Assembly (NCBI RefSeq): GCF_018687935.1
Contig: NZ_CP061308.1
Coordinates: 676,048-740,047 of the forward strand
Length of the DNA: 64,000 bases
Origin: Polynucleobacter sp. JS-JIR-5-A7
GTDB lineage: Bacteria > Pseudomonadota > Gammaproteobacteria > Burkholderiales > Burkholderiaceae
Direction of reading: 5' to 3'
Part shown: piece by piece, positions 44,836 to 54,272 of the stretch
Layout: the number at the start of each line of letters is the position of its first letter
How positions within the stretch are numbered: position 1 is the first letter of the stretch
Notes under the pieces: generated by a model
Database searches by the model: none
Seen by the model: only the letters and a program-made list of their open reading frames with translations
Told to the model about the DNA's origin: nothing
Position numbers and translations under genes: made by a program

Positions 44836-44864
44836 AATAAAGCCAGCGTGTAGCTGGCTTTATT
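44836..44864. terminator. Bidirectional terminator after the glycosyltransferase operon
   Basis: A perfect 12-base stem, AATAAAGCCAGC (44836-44847) with GCTGGCTTTATT (44853-44864), closes a 5-base loop. It lies between convergent stop codons, 8 bases after the rightward operon and 20 bases from the leftward Bug stop. Confidence 0.85.
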
Positions 44865-44883
44865 CATAGACAGAGTGAACTGC

Positions 44884-45873
44884 TTAGTCTGCGTAAGCTC
44901 CAGCCTTACGAATCACAGGACCCCATTTATTGATTTCAGCATCGAGATGATCTTGCAATCCTTTTGGAGTTCTCTTTGCTGGTGAAACGATTTCAATGTT
45001 GGACTCCGCTAAGCGGGCTTTGACTTCTGGATCGTTCAGAGCAACGTTCAGTGCCTTGTTAATCTTATTAACAACCGCAGGAGGCGTGCCCTTGGAGACA
45101 TACATACCATGCCAAACTTTTACTTCGAACCCTTTAAGGCCCTGTTCATCCAAAGTAGGGATGTTCGACAGAGCTGGCAGACGCTTTGGTGTTGTCACAC
45201 CATAAGCTTTAACCAAGCCATCTTTAATGTAAGGAACAGTCTGTGTAGTCTGATCACAAAGGAGGTCTACTTGCCCACCCAGTAAATCTGTTAGAGCAGG
45301 ACCAGTTCCCTTGTAAGGTACGGTGGTTAATTCAACACCTTCACGTGACATGAATAAGAGGCCGCATAACTGAGACACTGCACCAGGACCGGCATTTGCC
45401 AAAGTGACTTTATCTTTATTAGCCTTAATGTAAGCCTCTAACTCTTTAAAGTTATTCGGTGGGAAATTCTTACGACCTAAGAGCACCATGGGTACATCTA
45501 CTACTTGGCCGATGTATTCAAAATCCTTCATTGGATCAAAGTTTAATTTTTTGTACAAAGCTGGTGCGGTTGCCATACCCATGTGGTGAATAAACACGGT
45601 GTAACCATCTGGAGCAGAACGTGCCACCCGGGTTGCAGCAATCGTGCCGCCAGCACCAACGGTATTTTCAACAATGACCGTTTGTCCCAATTCTTTGCCC
45701 ATTGGTACGGCAATCAGACGCGCAACGGCGTCAGTTGGACCACCAGCAGAAAAGGGTACAACAAGCGTAATCGGTTTATTTGGGTAAACATCTGCACTCA
45801 ATGCATTGCCAGCGAGTAGTGCTGAAGCAGCCATTGCGCAGAAACCAGTGAAAAGTGATTTACGTAATTTCAT
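44884..45873 (-). CDS. Bug-type (TctC) periplasmic solute-binding protein
   Basis: This 329-residue protein has a signal peptide to about ALSADV and the opening YPNKPITLVVPFSAGGPTDAVARLIA. It continues with VENTVGAGGTIAATRVAR and TVPYKGTGPALTDLLGGQVD. It is the third Bug protein in the window. It lies last in the leftward hydratase/MmgE/CitE group with a 96-base gap before it, so it may have its own promoter but probably serves that pathway as the carboxylate-binding protein. Confidence 0.92.
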   Translation of the reverse strand: MKLRKSLFTGFCAMAASALLAGNALSADVYPNKPITLVVPFSAGGPTDAVARLIAVPMGKELGQTVIVENTVGAGGTIAATRVARSAPDGYTVFIHHMGMATAPALYKKLNFDPMKDFEYIGQVVDVPMVLLGRKNFPPNNFKELEAYIKANKDKVTLANAGPGAVSQLCGLLFMSREGVELTTVPYKGTGPALTDLLGGQVDLLCDQTTQTVPYIKDGLVKAYGVTTPKRLPALSNIPTLDEQGLKGFEVKVWHGMYVSKGTPPAVVNKINKALNVALNDPEVKARLAESNIEIVSPAKRTPKGLQDHLDAEINKWGPVIRKAGAYAD

Positions 45874-45969
45874 AGTTAGTCTCTAGTGTTAGTGATTAAA
45901 ACGTTGGGGTGCAGATTTGTTAAAAGCTATTTTGCCAGTTTTTTTGATAAAAATGAGTTTTGCTGGGGA

Positions 45970-46815
45970 TTAGTGTTTACCAGCAAGCGCCAGCGTTCTT
46001 TGGGCCAATAGGACCACTGGGCGATCAATCATTCTGCCATCCAGCTTTACAGCACCCCCTTTTGAGGCATGATCTGCTTCGATCACTCTCTGGGCCCATC
46101 GAATTTCTTCTTCAGTGGGCATAAACGCAGTCTGAACAATAGCCACTTGCTTAGGATGGATACACAGTTTTGCGCCAAAGCCCATGCGTTTCGCTCTTTC
46201 AGCATCGTCAGTGATACGAGGTAGATCATCGGTTGAGGGTGTCACCCCATCAATTGGAGGGGCAATTTGGGCCAAGCGGGAAGCTAAAACGATTTGATAG
46301 CGAGCCGTTTGCAGTTCGGTTTCTTGGGGATCACAGATCATGCCCAAGTCAGCCTGTAAATCAAGATTGCCTAGGGCAAGACGGAGCACTTGATTGGCGG
46401 TGGATATTTCTTGGAGTCGGTCTAAGCCAATCGCTGTTTCAATCATGGGAATGATGGCGGTGTTCGGTAGTACTAGGGCTGCACCGTTGATTTGATCAAC
46501 GGACTCGCTCTTGGGAATCAGTAAGCAGGCTACTTGTAATTCTTGGGCCAGAATCAAATCAGCGGAATAAAACTTGGTTCCCGGAGAGTTGGTGCGAATC
46601 ACAAGACGCTTCTTTTGTTCAGCTGAAAACTGCGGCCAAGCAGTGCGGATTGCATTACGAGCCGTCTCTTTATCTTCTTCTGCTACAGCATCTTCTAGAT
46701 CCAAGATAACCCCATGAGCACCGCTATCCAGGGCTTTGATAAAGCGCTCGGGGCGAGTGCCTGGCACAAATAAAAAGTCACAGCTAAAGCCTAGCGGGGT
46801 ATCAAGTGGATTCAT
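45970..46815 (-). CDS. CitE/HpcH-family CoA-ester lyase
   Basis: This 281-residue protein is a TIM-barrel of the citrate lyase beta-like family. The motifs are FLFVPGTRPERFIKALDSGAHGVILDLEDAV, a metal-site Glu in IPMIETAIGL, ALGNLDLQADLG, and GFGAKLCIHPKQV. Stand-alone members cleave malyl-CoA or citramalyl-CoA. The neighbouring mesaconyl-CoA hydratase-like protein favours citramalyl-CoA to pyruvate and acetyl-CoA. This is inference. Confidence 0.86.
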   Translation of the reverse strand: MNPLDTPLGFSCDFLFVPGTRPERFIKALDSGAHGVILDLEDAVAEEDKETARNAIRTAWPQFSAEQKKRLVIRTNSPGTKFYSADLILAQELQVACLLIPKSESVDQINGAALVLPNTAIIPMIETAIGLDRLQEISTANQVLRLALGNLDLQADLGMICDPQETELQTARYQIVLASRLAQIAPPIDGVTPSTDDLPRITDDAERAKRMGFGAKLCIHPKQVAIVQTAFMPTEEEIRWAQRVIEADHASKGGAVKLDGRMIDRPVVLLAQRTLALAGKH

Positions 46816-46834
46816 GAAAGTCTAAATTGAGGAT

Positions 46835-48211
46835 TTAATTGTTAGGAAGTAAAGAACCCATCTTGGCCTGTTTGCGGATATTCCACAAGAGATCAATCGC
46901 TTTACTCATCTCAGTTGGATGAGCTCCACCACTAAAGGCAGCTAAGCGCATTGCCTTATCGGTGATTTCAGCGCGTGAAAGGGTATTGCCAGGATCGCCC
47001 TTGGGTTCATCAACGCGACCATCAAGAACTTGACCATTATTTAAGTGGACTTTGACTTTGCCAATCCAACGTTGGGGATAAGCGCTATCCACTTCGGGAT
47101 CGAGCGTCATCGTGACGCGATCTCTAAACAAGCAAATCGCTTCATCATGGAAGTGTTCATCGAATTCTTGTAAGCCAGCAAACTGATAGTGTGCAATGAG
47201 TGCTAATACAGTGCCCATAGAAAACTTTGATTGATGCACTGTTGCAGGATCGGTCACTGGACCCAAGACATCAATTGCACCTTGGTGTACTAAAGTTTCC
47301 ACTTTAGCGATATCACTAGGTTTGAGTTTGTTGGCAAGCATGACTTGCAGAAGAGCATCAGCAGCAGGATGGGTATGGCGACAAGAGGCATGATATTTAA
47401 AACTCGTTTCTGCTAAAGTCCAACGACTACCTAAGCGGTCCACTAATTTACTAGGGTCTGCATCGCTAGACATGCCAGCGGCTAAACCTTGCTTGCCTTC
47501 TAGGATATGCTGTGCGCCAGTAAAACCAGCTTGTGCAATATAGGCCGACATTAAGCCAGTGGCGGCAGCGTGTGCCGTGTGCAATTGCTTAGAGTCTGCG
47601 GCATCGCGTAAAAATTCCCAAAGACCTGCCGATTGAGTGCCTGCAGAACCAAAAGCATTAAGCATTTTTTCAGGGTTGAGTTGGAGTAAACGACCGACAG
47701 TAGCAGCTGCTGCAAGCGTACCTGCAGTACCTGTAGTGTGAAAAACTTTGTAGTGTGAGCGGCCTAAAAATTCTCCAACCCGAATGCCTACTTCATATCC
47801 TGCTACTGCGGCAACCAGCATATCTTCACCAGAGGCCCCAATCGCTTGCGCACAGGCTAAGGCTGGAGGAAAAACTACGGTAGCCGGATGAAAGACTGAG
47901 CCATTGTGAACATCATCTTGCTCTGCTACATGTGAGGCCGCAGCATTCGCCATCGCTGCTAAGAATGGGCTCGAGGTTTTACGATTGATCAGGATTTCAG
48001 AAGGGCCAGTATGAGTAGCATCAAAACCACCCATATTTTGGGCGAACTGGGTAAGCGTTTCTACAGGGCGCGAACCCTTACCCGCAATTGCAGATCCAAA
48101 CCAGTCTACTAAAAGATCCTCTGCGCGACTAATCACATCGTTAGGAATATCAGCAATTTTTAGATTGCTAGCAAAGCTTGCTAATTCACGAGATAAATGT
48201 TCATTACTCAT
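46835..48211 (-). CDS. MmgE/PrpD-family protein
   Basis: This 458-residue protein belongs to the family of 2-methylcitrate dehydratase and cis-aconitate decarboxylase. Family stretches are DWFGSAIAGKGSRPVE, ASHVAEQDDVHNGSVFHPATVVFP and KYHASCRHTHPAADALL. The family acts on tricarboxylates or related acids, and precise activity varies widely. It lies between the hydratase and the CitE-like lyase with small gaps (44 and 19 bases), so it should be part of the same pathway. Confidence 0.88.
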   Translation of the reverse strand: MSNEHLSRELASFASNLKIADIPNDVISRAEDLLVDWFGSAIAGKGSRPVETLTQFAQNMGGFDATHTGPSEILINRKTSSPFLAAMANAAASHVAEQDDVHNGSVFHPATVVFPPALACAQAIGASGEDMLVAAVAGYEVGIRVGEFLGRSHYKVFHTTGTAGTLAAAATVGRLLQLNPEKMLNAFGSAGTQSAGLWEFLRDAADSKQLHTAHAAATGLMSAYIAQAGFTGAQHILEGKQGLAAGMSSDADPSKLVDRLGSRWTLAETSFKYHASCRHTHPAADALLQVMLANKLKPSDIAKVETLVHQGAIDVLGPVTDPATVHQSKFSMGTVLALIAHYQFAGLQEFDEHFHDEAICLFRDRVTMTLDPEVDSAYPQRWIGKVKVHLNNGQVLDGRVDEPKGDPGNTLSRAEITDKAMRLAAFSGGAHPTEMSKAIDLLWNIRKQAKMGSLLPNN

Positions 48212-48255
48212 CGGGGTGCGGCCTCTAATTTTTCTTTTTTTAAACCACTGACTGA

Positions 48256-49131
48256 TTACTTAAGAACAGCGGTAGCTTGCATCGTGAGCCAGCCTTCGTG
48301 GTCTTGCGCCCATATTGCAAGTGTTTTGCCAGAAGGATCTTTTTCTAGATCAGGCTTAGCGCTAACTTTAAAGAGATTGATATCAAAGGTAGGGCGTATC
48401 GCGCGGAACTCAAAGCTCTTTAACTTGCAACCAGGAATACTCTGACGCACAAGATCAACCAAGAGTGTCGCAATCAACGGGCCATGAACGATCAAGCCTG
48501 GATAGCCTTCCACTTCAGTAACGTATTGACGGTCGTAATGAATACGGTGCCCATTAAAAGTTAATGCTGAGTAACGAAATAAGAGAACATCATCGGGAGT
48601 AATCGTTTTGCTCCACTTGGCATCGGTAGGCGCTGGTGTTGGTGCCACCGGTTTGTCATCAGGACCAGGCGCATCACGATAGACGATGTCATGTTCTTCA
48701 ATGATGGCTAAGCCTTGTTGATTTGAGACTTCATGTTTCACCAAAACAAAAATTAAATCACCAGTGCGACCTGCTTTATGGGTAACGGATTCAATTTTCG
48801 AAATGCGCTGAATCTCATCACCGACGCTAATAGGCTCTAGCCATTGAATACGACTACCAGCCCACATCCGACGTGGCAGAGGAACGGGTGGTAAGAAGCC
48901 GCCACGCTTGGGGTGGCCATCAGGACCAATTTCAGACTGTCGTGCATGAGGTAAAAAATAGAGCCAATGCCATAGTTCAGGTAGGAAACTGCCCTTACTG
49001 GGTTCGGGATCAGGCCTGTCTAGGGTTGCTGATAAAGCGCGCACTGGCGCGGCAGTGACGGTGTCAGAGAGAGACTCCGTTTTACCGAGCCACTCTTGAA
49101 GATGGGTGATGGTTTGATGTTCGATTCGCAT
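48256..49131 (-). CDS. Double-hotdog acyl-CoA hydratase (mesaconyl-C4-CoA hydratase-like)
   Basis: This 291-residue MaoC/FAS1-like hydratase has two hotdog folds. The second carries the hydratase-2 motif FRYSALTFNGHRIHYDRQYV and the following GLIVHGPLIATLLVDL. The N-terminal half has LPPVPLPRRMWAGSRIQWL. This layout is shared with mesaconyl-C4-CoA hydratase and itaconyl-CoA hydratase. With the CitE-like lyase downstream, a route to citramalyl-CoA is plausible. Confidence 0.83.
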   Translation of the reverse strand: MRIEHQTITHLQEWLGKTESLSDTVTAAPVRALSATLDRPDPEPSKGSFLPELWHWLYFLPHARQSEIGPDGHPKRGGFLPPVPLPRRMWAGSRIQWLEPISVGDEIQRISKIESVTHKAGRTGDLIFVLVKHEVSNQQGLAIIEEHDIVYRDAPGPDDKPVAPTPAPTDAKWSKTITPDDVLLFRYSALTFNGHRIHYDRQYVTEVEGYPGLIVHGPLIATLLVDLVRQSIPGCKLKSFEFRAIRPTFDINLFKVSAKPDLEKDPSGKTLAIWAQDHEGWLTMQATAVLK

Positions 49132-49163
49132 AACTTCTATTATGCCAATCTTAGGAAAGAATC

Positions 49164-50495
49164 TTAGTGGATCAAAATAGCGGAAAAGTGGATCAAAAGG
49201 CCCGCTAAGGCCGAGCCACCCAATACGGTCATCACCCCTTTTTGGAATTTAAACAGGGCTATCGCTGCCAAGCCACAAATTAGCATAGAGATCCAGGAAA
49301 TGGCGCCACCTAGACCATGGGGTAAAAATACGTGATAAGCAAAAAAGAGACCAAGATTGACGATCACGCCAACCACTGCTGCTGTAATCGCCGTGAGAGG
49401 TGCTGTAAAGCTCATCTTGCCATGGGTTGATTCCACCAAGGGTCCACCAACCAAGATGAAGAAGAAGGATGGCAAGAAGGTAAACCAAGTAGCCACAACT
49501 GCCCCTAATGCACCAAACCAAAATGGACTGCTATTGCCAATGAGGTACTGAATATGTCCAGCGAGGTAACCAACAAAAGCAACGACCATGATCAGTGGTC
49601 CCGGCGTCGTTTCACCAAGAGCCAAACCATCAATCATTTGGTTGGCACTTAACCAATGAAATTGATCTACTGCACCTTGGTAGACATATGGCAACACGGC
49701 ATAAGCGCCACCAAAAGTCAGAAAGGCTGCCTTTGTAAAGAACCAAGCAAGATTGGGAAAGAGCGTTTTCCAATCAAAGATAGCTATTAAGACGCTCATC
49801 GGAAGTATCCAGCAAGCAAAGGCAATGGCGCTATGAACTAAAGTTTTTTGATAATGAAATTGAGCATGCGCTGGGGTAGGGGTGTCATCATCAATGATGG
49901 CCTTGCCGTAGCTTTTCACTGCTTTGTTGTTATGACCGCTTTGCTGAAAGTATTCTGGGTAACGCTTGCCGCCCCAGTAACCAATAGCGGCAGCAAGCAA
50001 AACAATGATAGGGAACGATAAGTTCAAAATAAAGATTGCTAAGAATGAACCCAATGCAATCCATTGCAACGCTTGATTGTGAATCGTACGTTTGCCAATA
50101 CGCACTGCTGCATGCAAAACAATAGCAGTGACCGCCGGTTTGATGCCAAAGAAAATCGCAGCGATCCAAGGCACTTGTCCATAGGTGAGATATACCCAAG
50201 ACAGACCAATCAAAATCAATAGTGAGGGCAATACAAATAGGGTGCCAGCCAGAATGCCGCCCCAACTACGATGCATTAACCACCCAATATAGGTAACTAG
50301 TTGCTGGGCTTCGGGGCCAGGTAAGACCATGCAATAATTCAGCGCATGTAAAAAGCGCCGCTCAGAAATCCAGCGACGTTTCTCTACTAACTCTTGATGT
50401 AGGACAGCGATTTGTCCTGCGGGCCCTCCAAAACTAATAAAGCCTAACTTAGCCCAGAATTTGAGGGCTTCGCCTAATGAAACCGAACTACTCAA
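49164..50495 (-). CDS. chrA: Chromate efflux transporter ChrA
   Basis: This 443-residue inner-membrane protein of the CHR family has the two homologous halves expected of long-chain ChrA. The first has FWAKLGFISFGGPAGQIAVLHQELVEKRRW and LPGPEAQQLVTYIGW. The second has FFTKAAFLTFGGAYAVLPYVYQGAVDQ and GLALGETTPGPLIMV. It exports chromate, probably in place of sulfate. Its start overlaps the fabI stop by 4 bases, so it is translated from the fabI message. Confidence 0.93.
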   Translation of the reverse strand: MSSSVSLGEALKFWAKLGFISFGGPAGQIAVLHQELVEKRRWISERRFLHALNYCMVLPGPEAQQLVTYIGWLMHRSWGGILAGTLFVLPSLLILIGLSWVYLTYGQVPWIAAIFFGIKPAVTAIVLHAAVRIGKRTIHNQALQWIALGSFLAIFILNLSFPIIVLLAAAIGYWGGKRYPEYFQQSGHNNKAVKSYGKAIIDDDTPTPAHAQFHYQKTLVHSAIAFACWILPMSVLIAIFDWKTLFPNLAWFFTKAAFLTFGGAYAVLPYVYQGAVDQFHWLSANQMIDGLALGETTPGPLIMVVAFVGYLAGHIQYLIGNSSPFWFGALGAVVATWFTFLPSFFFILVGGPLVESTHGKMSFTAPLTAITAAVVGVIVNLGLFFAYHVFLPHGLGGAISWISMLICGLAAIALFKFQKGVMTVLGGSALAGLLIHFSAILIH

Positions 50496-51277
50496 GCGTC
50501 TTCCATTCCACCAACGACTTGGCTAAAGCCGTTATCAACATAGATGATTTCAGCGGTAATGCCGTTGGCTAAATCCGATAACAAGAAAGCAGCAGTATTG
50601 CCAACATCATCAATCGTGACGTTGCGACGCAGTGGTGCAGTTTGTTCAACCGCTTCTAAAATTTTGCTGAAACCTTTAATGCCAGAAGCAGCCAAGGTTT
50701 TGATCGGGCCAGCAGAAATACCATTCGCACGGATACCCTTAGGACCAACGGAGCCAGCGAGGTAACGCACGGAAGCTTCGAGGGATGCTTTGGCTAAACC
50801 CATGGTGTTGTAGTTGGGAACATTCTTCATTGACCCAAGGTAGGTCAATGTTAGCAATGAAGATTTATCGCGCAGCATTGGCAATGCTTCCTTAGCCATT
50901 GCTGGGAAACTGTAAGCAGAAATATCATGAGCAATCTTGAAGCCCTCGCGCGAGAGGCCCTCCAAAAAGTCACCAGCAATCGCTTCACGTGGGGCAAAGC
51001 CAATCGCATGGACAAAGCCATCAAATTGAGGCCAGGATTTGGCTAGATCTTTAAAGAGGGCAGAAATTTGCGCATCGCTACCAACATCACAGTCAAAAAT
51101 GAGTTCGGTATTGAATTCTTTTGCAAAATCGACAATTCGGTCCTTAAAGCGCTCACCCACGTAAGTCAGGGCAAGTTCAGCGCCTTCGCGATGGCAGGCC
51201 TTGGCAATACCATAGGCAATAGAGCGGTTGGAGAGGAGGCCGGTAATGAGGATTTTTTTGCCGGAGAGAAAGCCCAT
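50492..51277 (-). CDS. fabI: Enoyl-ACP reductase (NADH)
   Basis: This 261-residue short-chain dehydrogenase catalyses the last reduction of each fatty acid elongation cycle. It opens GKKILITGLLSNRSIAYGIA, the FabI form of the NADH site. The catalytic pair is Tyr156 and Lys163 in YNTMGLAK, the Y-x6-K spacing typical of FabI. It is divergent from the yejA-like gene with a 50-base gap and translationally joined to chrA downstream, an unusual pairing. Confidence 0.96.
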   Translation of the reverse strand: MGFLSGKKILITGLLSNRSIAYGIAKACHREGAELALTYVGERFKDRIVDFAKEFNTELIFDCDVGSDAQISALFKDLAKSWPQFDGFVHAIGFAPREAIAGDFLEGLSREGFKIAHDISAYSFPAMAKEALPMLRDKSSLLTLTYLGSMKNVPNYNTMGLAKASLEASVRYLAGSVGPKGIRANGISAGPIKTLAASGIKGFSKILEAVEQTAPLRRNVTIDDVGNTAAFLLSDLANGITAEIIYVDNGFSQVVGGMEDA

Positions 51278-51327
51278 GATGTGTCCTTTACTTCAAATAT
51301 GATTTGCTATCTACAATTGTTGCATAT

Positions 51328-53196
51328 ATGTCAGCTCAAACCCCTTTTCGCCAAATTGCTCATTTCTTGCTGTTAGCCCTGCTAGTTGGGGTTGGCAGCA
51401 ATATTGCGCAAGCGGCGCAAGGTATAGCGCAGTACGGTAAGCCGAAGTACGCAGATGGATTTGCCCATTTTGACTATGTCAATCCCAATGCCCCCAGAGG
51501 CGGCACTCTGACTTTGCCAAATCCTGGGCAAAGAACCAGTTTTGATAAGTTCAATCCATTCACCTTGCGGGGTGTCACGGCCCCAGGAATAGATTTGATG
51601 TTTGAATCCCTCGCCGAGGGTAGTGCGGATGAGGTATCTAGTATTTACGGCCTACTTGCTGATGATATTGAGATAGCTAAGGATCGTCAGTCAGTCACGT
51701 TTCGTATTCGTCCAGAAGCCAAATTTTCAGATGGCAGTCCAGTATTAGCGGCAGATGTAAAACATAGTTTTGACACCTTGATGAGTGGCCTTGCACATCC
51801 TCGCTATAAAACGACGTTTGCTGATGTGAAACAAGCAGTCGTCATCTCAGATCGAGTAGTACGGTTTGACTTTAAGAACAACAATACTGAATTGCCGATT
51901 ATGGTAGGAACGCTGCCCATTTTTTCTCGTAACTGGGGAAGGCGTCCTGATGGCAGCATGATTGCTTTTGATAAGCTAGCCTTTGACGCACCGATTGGCA
52001 GTGGCCCCTATCTGATTGAGTCCTTTAAGGCGGGGAAATCAATTGTCTTTAAAAGAAACCCGCAGTATTGGGCTGATCAACTTGCAAAGCCATTAAATGT
52101 GCGGGTGGGTTTCTATAACTTTGATCGCGTGCTCTACAAACTTTATAGTGACGATGCTGTGCGACTCGAGGCATTCAAAGCAGGGGAGTTTGATGCTTTA
52201 GTGGAATATCGCGCCAAGATTTGGGCGAAGGGTTATGTCGGTTCTAAATTTGACAATGGCACACTCTTAAAGAAGGCCTTCATTAACCATAATGGCGCAG
52301 GTATGCAGGGCTTTGCCATGAATGTACGTAAACCGATTTTTCAAGATCCTCGCGTGCGGCAAGCATTAGGCTTAGCTTTGGATTTCGAGTGGTTGAATCG
52401 CCAAATATTTTTTGATCAGTACGGTCGTATTAATAGCTTCTTCACTAATAGTGATTTAAGCGCAAACTTCGATGGGCCCCGTAAACCCACAGAAGCAGAA
52501 CTCAAATTACTCAAACCGCTCAAGGCGAAATATCCACAATGGGTGCCAGATGCGGTGTTTGGTCCGATGCCATTACCACCATCAACCAAGTCACCGGGTA
52601 GTCTTCGTCAAAATCTGCGTCAAGCTCGTGAATTACTCATGCACGCTGGCTGGCAGTATCGTGACGGTGCTTTGCGCAATGAAAAGGGTGAACCGTTTCG
52701 TATGGAGATGGTGGAGAACGGCGGTTTTTTCTTGAGAATCCTCTCTGCTTATGGTCGCAACTTAGAAAAGTTGGGTATTCAGCTTGATATTCGTACGAGC
52801 GATTTTGCCTTGTATCAAAAACGCATGAATGAATATGACTTCGATGTGACAACCACTCGCTTCCCAGATTCTCAGAATCCTGGTAATGAATTGTGGGATC
52901 GTTTTGGTAGCCAGGCTGCCAAAGAAAAGGGTTCAGACAATATCATCGGCGTTCAATCGCCAGTCGTAGACGCTTTAATCGAAGAAATTACTAAGGCGCA
53001 GAATCGCGAAGAGTTGCGTGCTGCTTGCAGAGCGCTCGATCGTATACTGTGGAATAGCTATTACGTGATACCGCAATGGTACAACCCCACTCACCGAGTT
53101 GCCTTCCGCAATGAGATGCGCTACCCAGAGCCTCCTTTGTATTACCAGGCAGAACCTTGGATCATGCAAAACTGGTGGAAAGAGGGGGCTAAATAA
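51328..53196 (+). CDS. yejA: Peptide ABC importer, substrate-binding protein (YejA-like)
   Basis: This periplasmic binding protein of about 622 residues belongs to the SBP_bac_5 family. A signal peptide at 1-29 ends in AQAAQ. The mature start GIAQYGKPKYADGFAHFDYVNPNAPRGG is typical of YejA, which binds oligopeptides such as microcin C. ATG 51328 is used; an in-frame TTG at 51304 would add eight residues without a clear ribosome site. It begins a four-gene overlapping operon. Confidence 0.9.
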   Translation: MSAQTPFRQIAHFLLLALLVGVGSNIAQAAQGIAQYGKPKYADGFAHFDYVNPNAPRGGTLTLPNPGQRTSFDKFNPFTLRGVTAPGIDLMFESLAEGSADEVSSIYGLLADDIEIAKDRQSVTFRIRPEAKFSDGSPVLAADVKHSFDTLMSGLAHPRYKTTFADVKQAVVISDRVVRFDFKNNNTELPIMVGTLPIFSRNWGRRPDGSMIAFDKLAFDAPIGSGPYLIESFKAGKSIVFKRNPQYWADQLAKPLNVRVGFYNFDRVLYKLYSDDAVRLEAFKAGEFDALVEYRAKIWAKGYVGSKFDNGTLLKKAFINHNGAGMQGFAMNVRKPIFQDPRVRQALGLALDFEWLNRQIFFDQYGRINSFFTNSDLSANFDGPRKPTEAELKLLKPLKAKYPQWVPDAVFGPMPLPPSTKSPGSLRQNLRQARELLMHAGWQYRDGALRNEKGEPFRMEMVENGGFFLRILSAYGRNLEKLGIQLDIRTSDFALYQKRMNEYDFDVTTTRFPDSQNPGNELWDRFGSQAAKEKGSDNIIGVQSPVVDALIEEITKAQNREELRAACRALDRILWNSYYVIPQWYNPTHRVAFRNEMRYPEPPLYYQAEPWIMQNWWKEGAK

Positions 53197-54272
53197 TGCA
53201 AGGACAAATGCGCGCCTATATTTTTAAGCGTTTGTTACTCATGATTCCAACTTTGTTGGGTGTCTTGACCTTAACCTTTGCAGTGGTTCAGTTTGTGCCG
53301 GGTGGTCCAGTTGAGCAAATGGTGTTGGAGCTCAAGGGCAAAGGTGATGCAGCGGTTGGGGGTACAGAATCTTCTGGTGCTGGAGCGACCTATCGCGGAC
53401 GTCAAGGCATTGATGCGCAACGCTTAGAAGAAGTCAAAGCCTTATATGGTTTTGATAAGCCACCACTCGAGCGTTACTTCATGATGTTGGGTCGCTTTGC
53501 TAGATTTGATTTAGGCGACAGTTATTATCAACATGAGAGTGTTTGGCGTTTAGTAATTTCTAAGTTGCCCGTATCAATCAGCATTGGTTTGTGGACATTC
53601 TTTATTACCTATTTAGTTTCTATTCCATTGGGAATAGCCAAAGCAGTGCGTGATGGTTCTCGTTTTGATGCGGTGACTAGTACCATGATCTTAGTAGGCT
53701 ATGCCATTCCAGGTTTTGTCTTAGGCGTTCTATTATTGGTGATCTTTGGTGGCGGTAGTTTTCTGCAAATCTTTCCCTTACGAGGGCTGACCTCCGATAA
53801 CTGGAGTGATCTGAGCTTGATTGGTAAGGTGATGGATTATTTGTGGCACCTAGTGTTACCAATTACCGCTTCGGTATTGGGTAGCTTTGCAGTAGTGACG
53901 ATGTTGACCAAGAACTCTTTTTTGGAAGAAATTCGTAAACAGTATGTATTGACCGCAAGAGCCAAAGGCCTCACGGAAAAGCAAGTGCTTTGGAAACATG
54001 TGTTTCGCAATGCGATGTTGCCCTTAGTCACCGGTTTTCCAGCAGCCTTCATTGGCGCCTTCTTTACGGGATCCCTCTTGATCGAAACCTTGTTCTCGCT
54101 AGATGGTCTTGGTTTGCTCTCTTATGAATCCGTGATGCGCCGTGATTATCCAGTGGTCTTTGGCACTTTGTATCTCTTTACCTTGATTGGCTTATTTACG
54201 AAGTTGATCTCTGATCTTTGCTACGTCTATGTTGATCCTCGCATTCAATTTGGTGCTGGAGGCGGGTCATGA
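53196..54272 (+). CDS. yejB: Peptide ABC importer, permease (YejB-like)
   Basis: This 358-residue permease has six helices and the ABC importer EAA loop ARAKGLTEKQVLWKHVFRNAMLPL. A long periplasmic insertion after the first helix (about 40-85, Gly/Ser-rich) is typical of YejB. It overlaps the yejA stop by one base and yejE by 4 bases. Confidence 0.93.
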   Translation: MQGQMRAYIFKRLLLMIPTLLGVLTLTFAVVQFVPGGPVEQMVLELKGKGDAAVGGTESSGAGATYRGRQGIDAQRLEEVKALYGFDKPPLERYFMMLGRFARFDLGDSYYQHESVWRLVISKLPVSISIGLWTFFITYLVSIPLGIAKAVRDGSRFDAVTSTMILVGYAIPGFVLGVLLLVIFGGGSFLQIFPLRGLTSDNWSDLSLIGKVMDYLWHLVLPITASVLGSFAVVTMLTKNSFLEEIRKQYVLTARAKGLTEKQVLWKHVFRNAMLPLVTGFPAAFIGAFFTGSLLIETLFSLDGLGLLSYESVMRRDYPVVFGTLYLFTLIGLFTKLISDLCYVYVDPRIQFGAGGGS

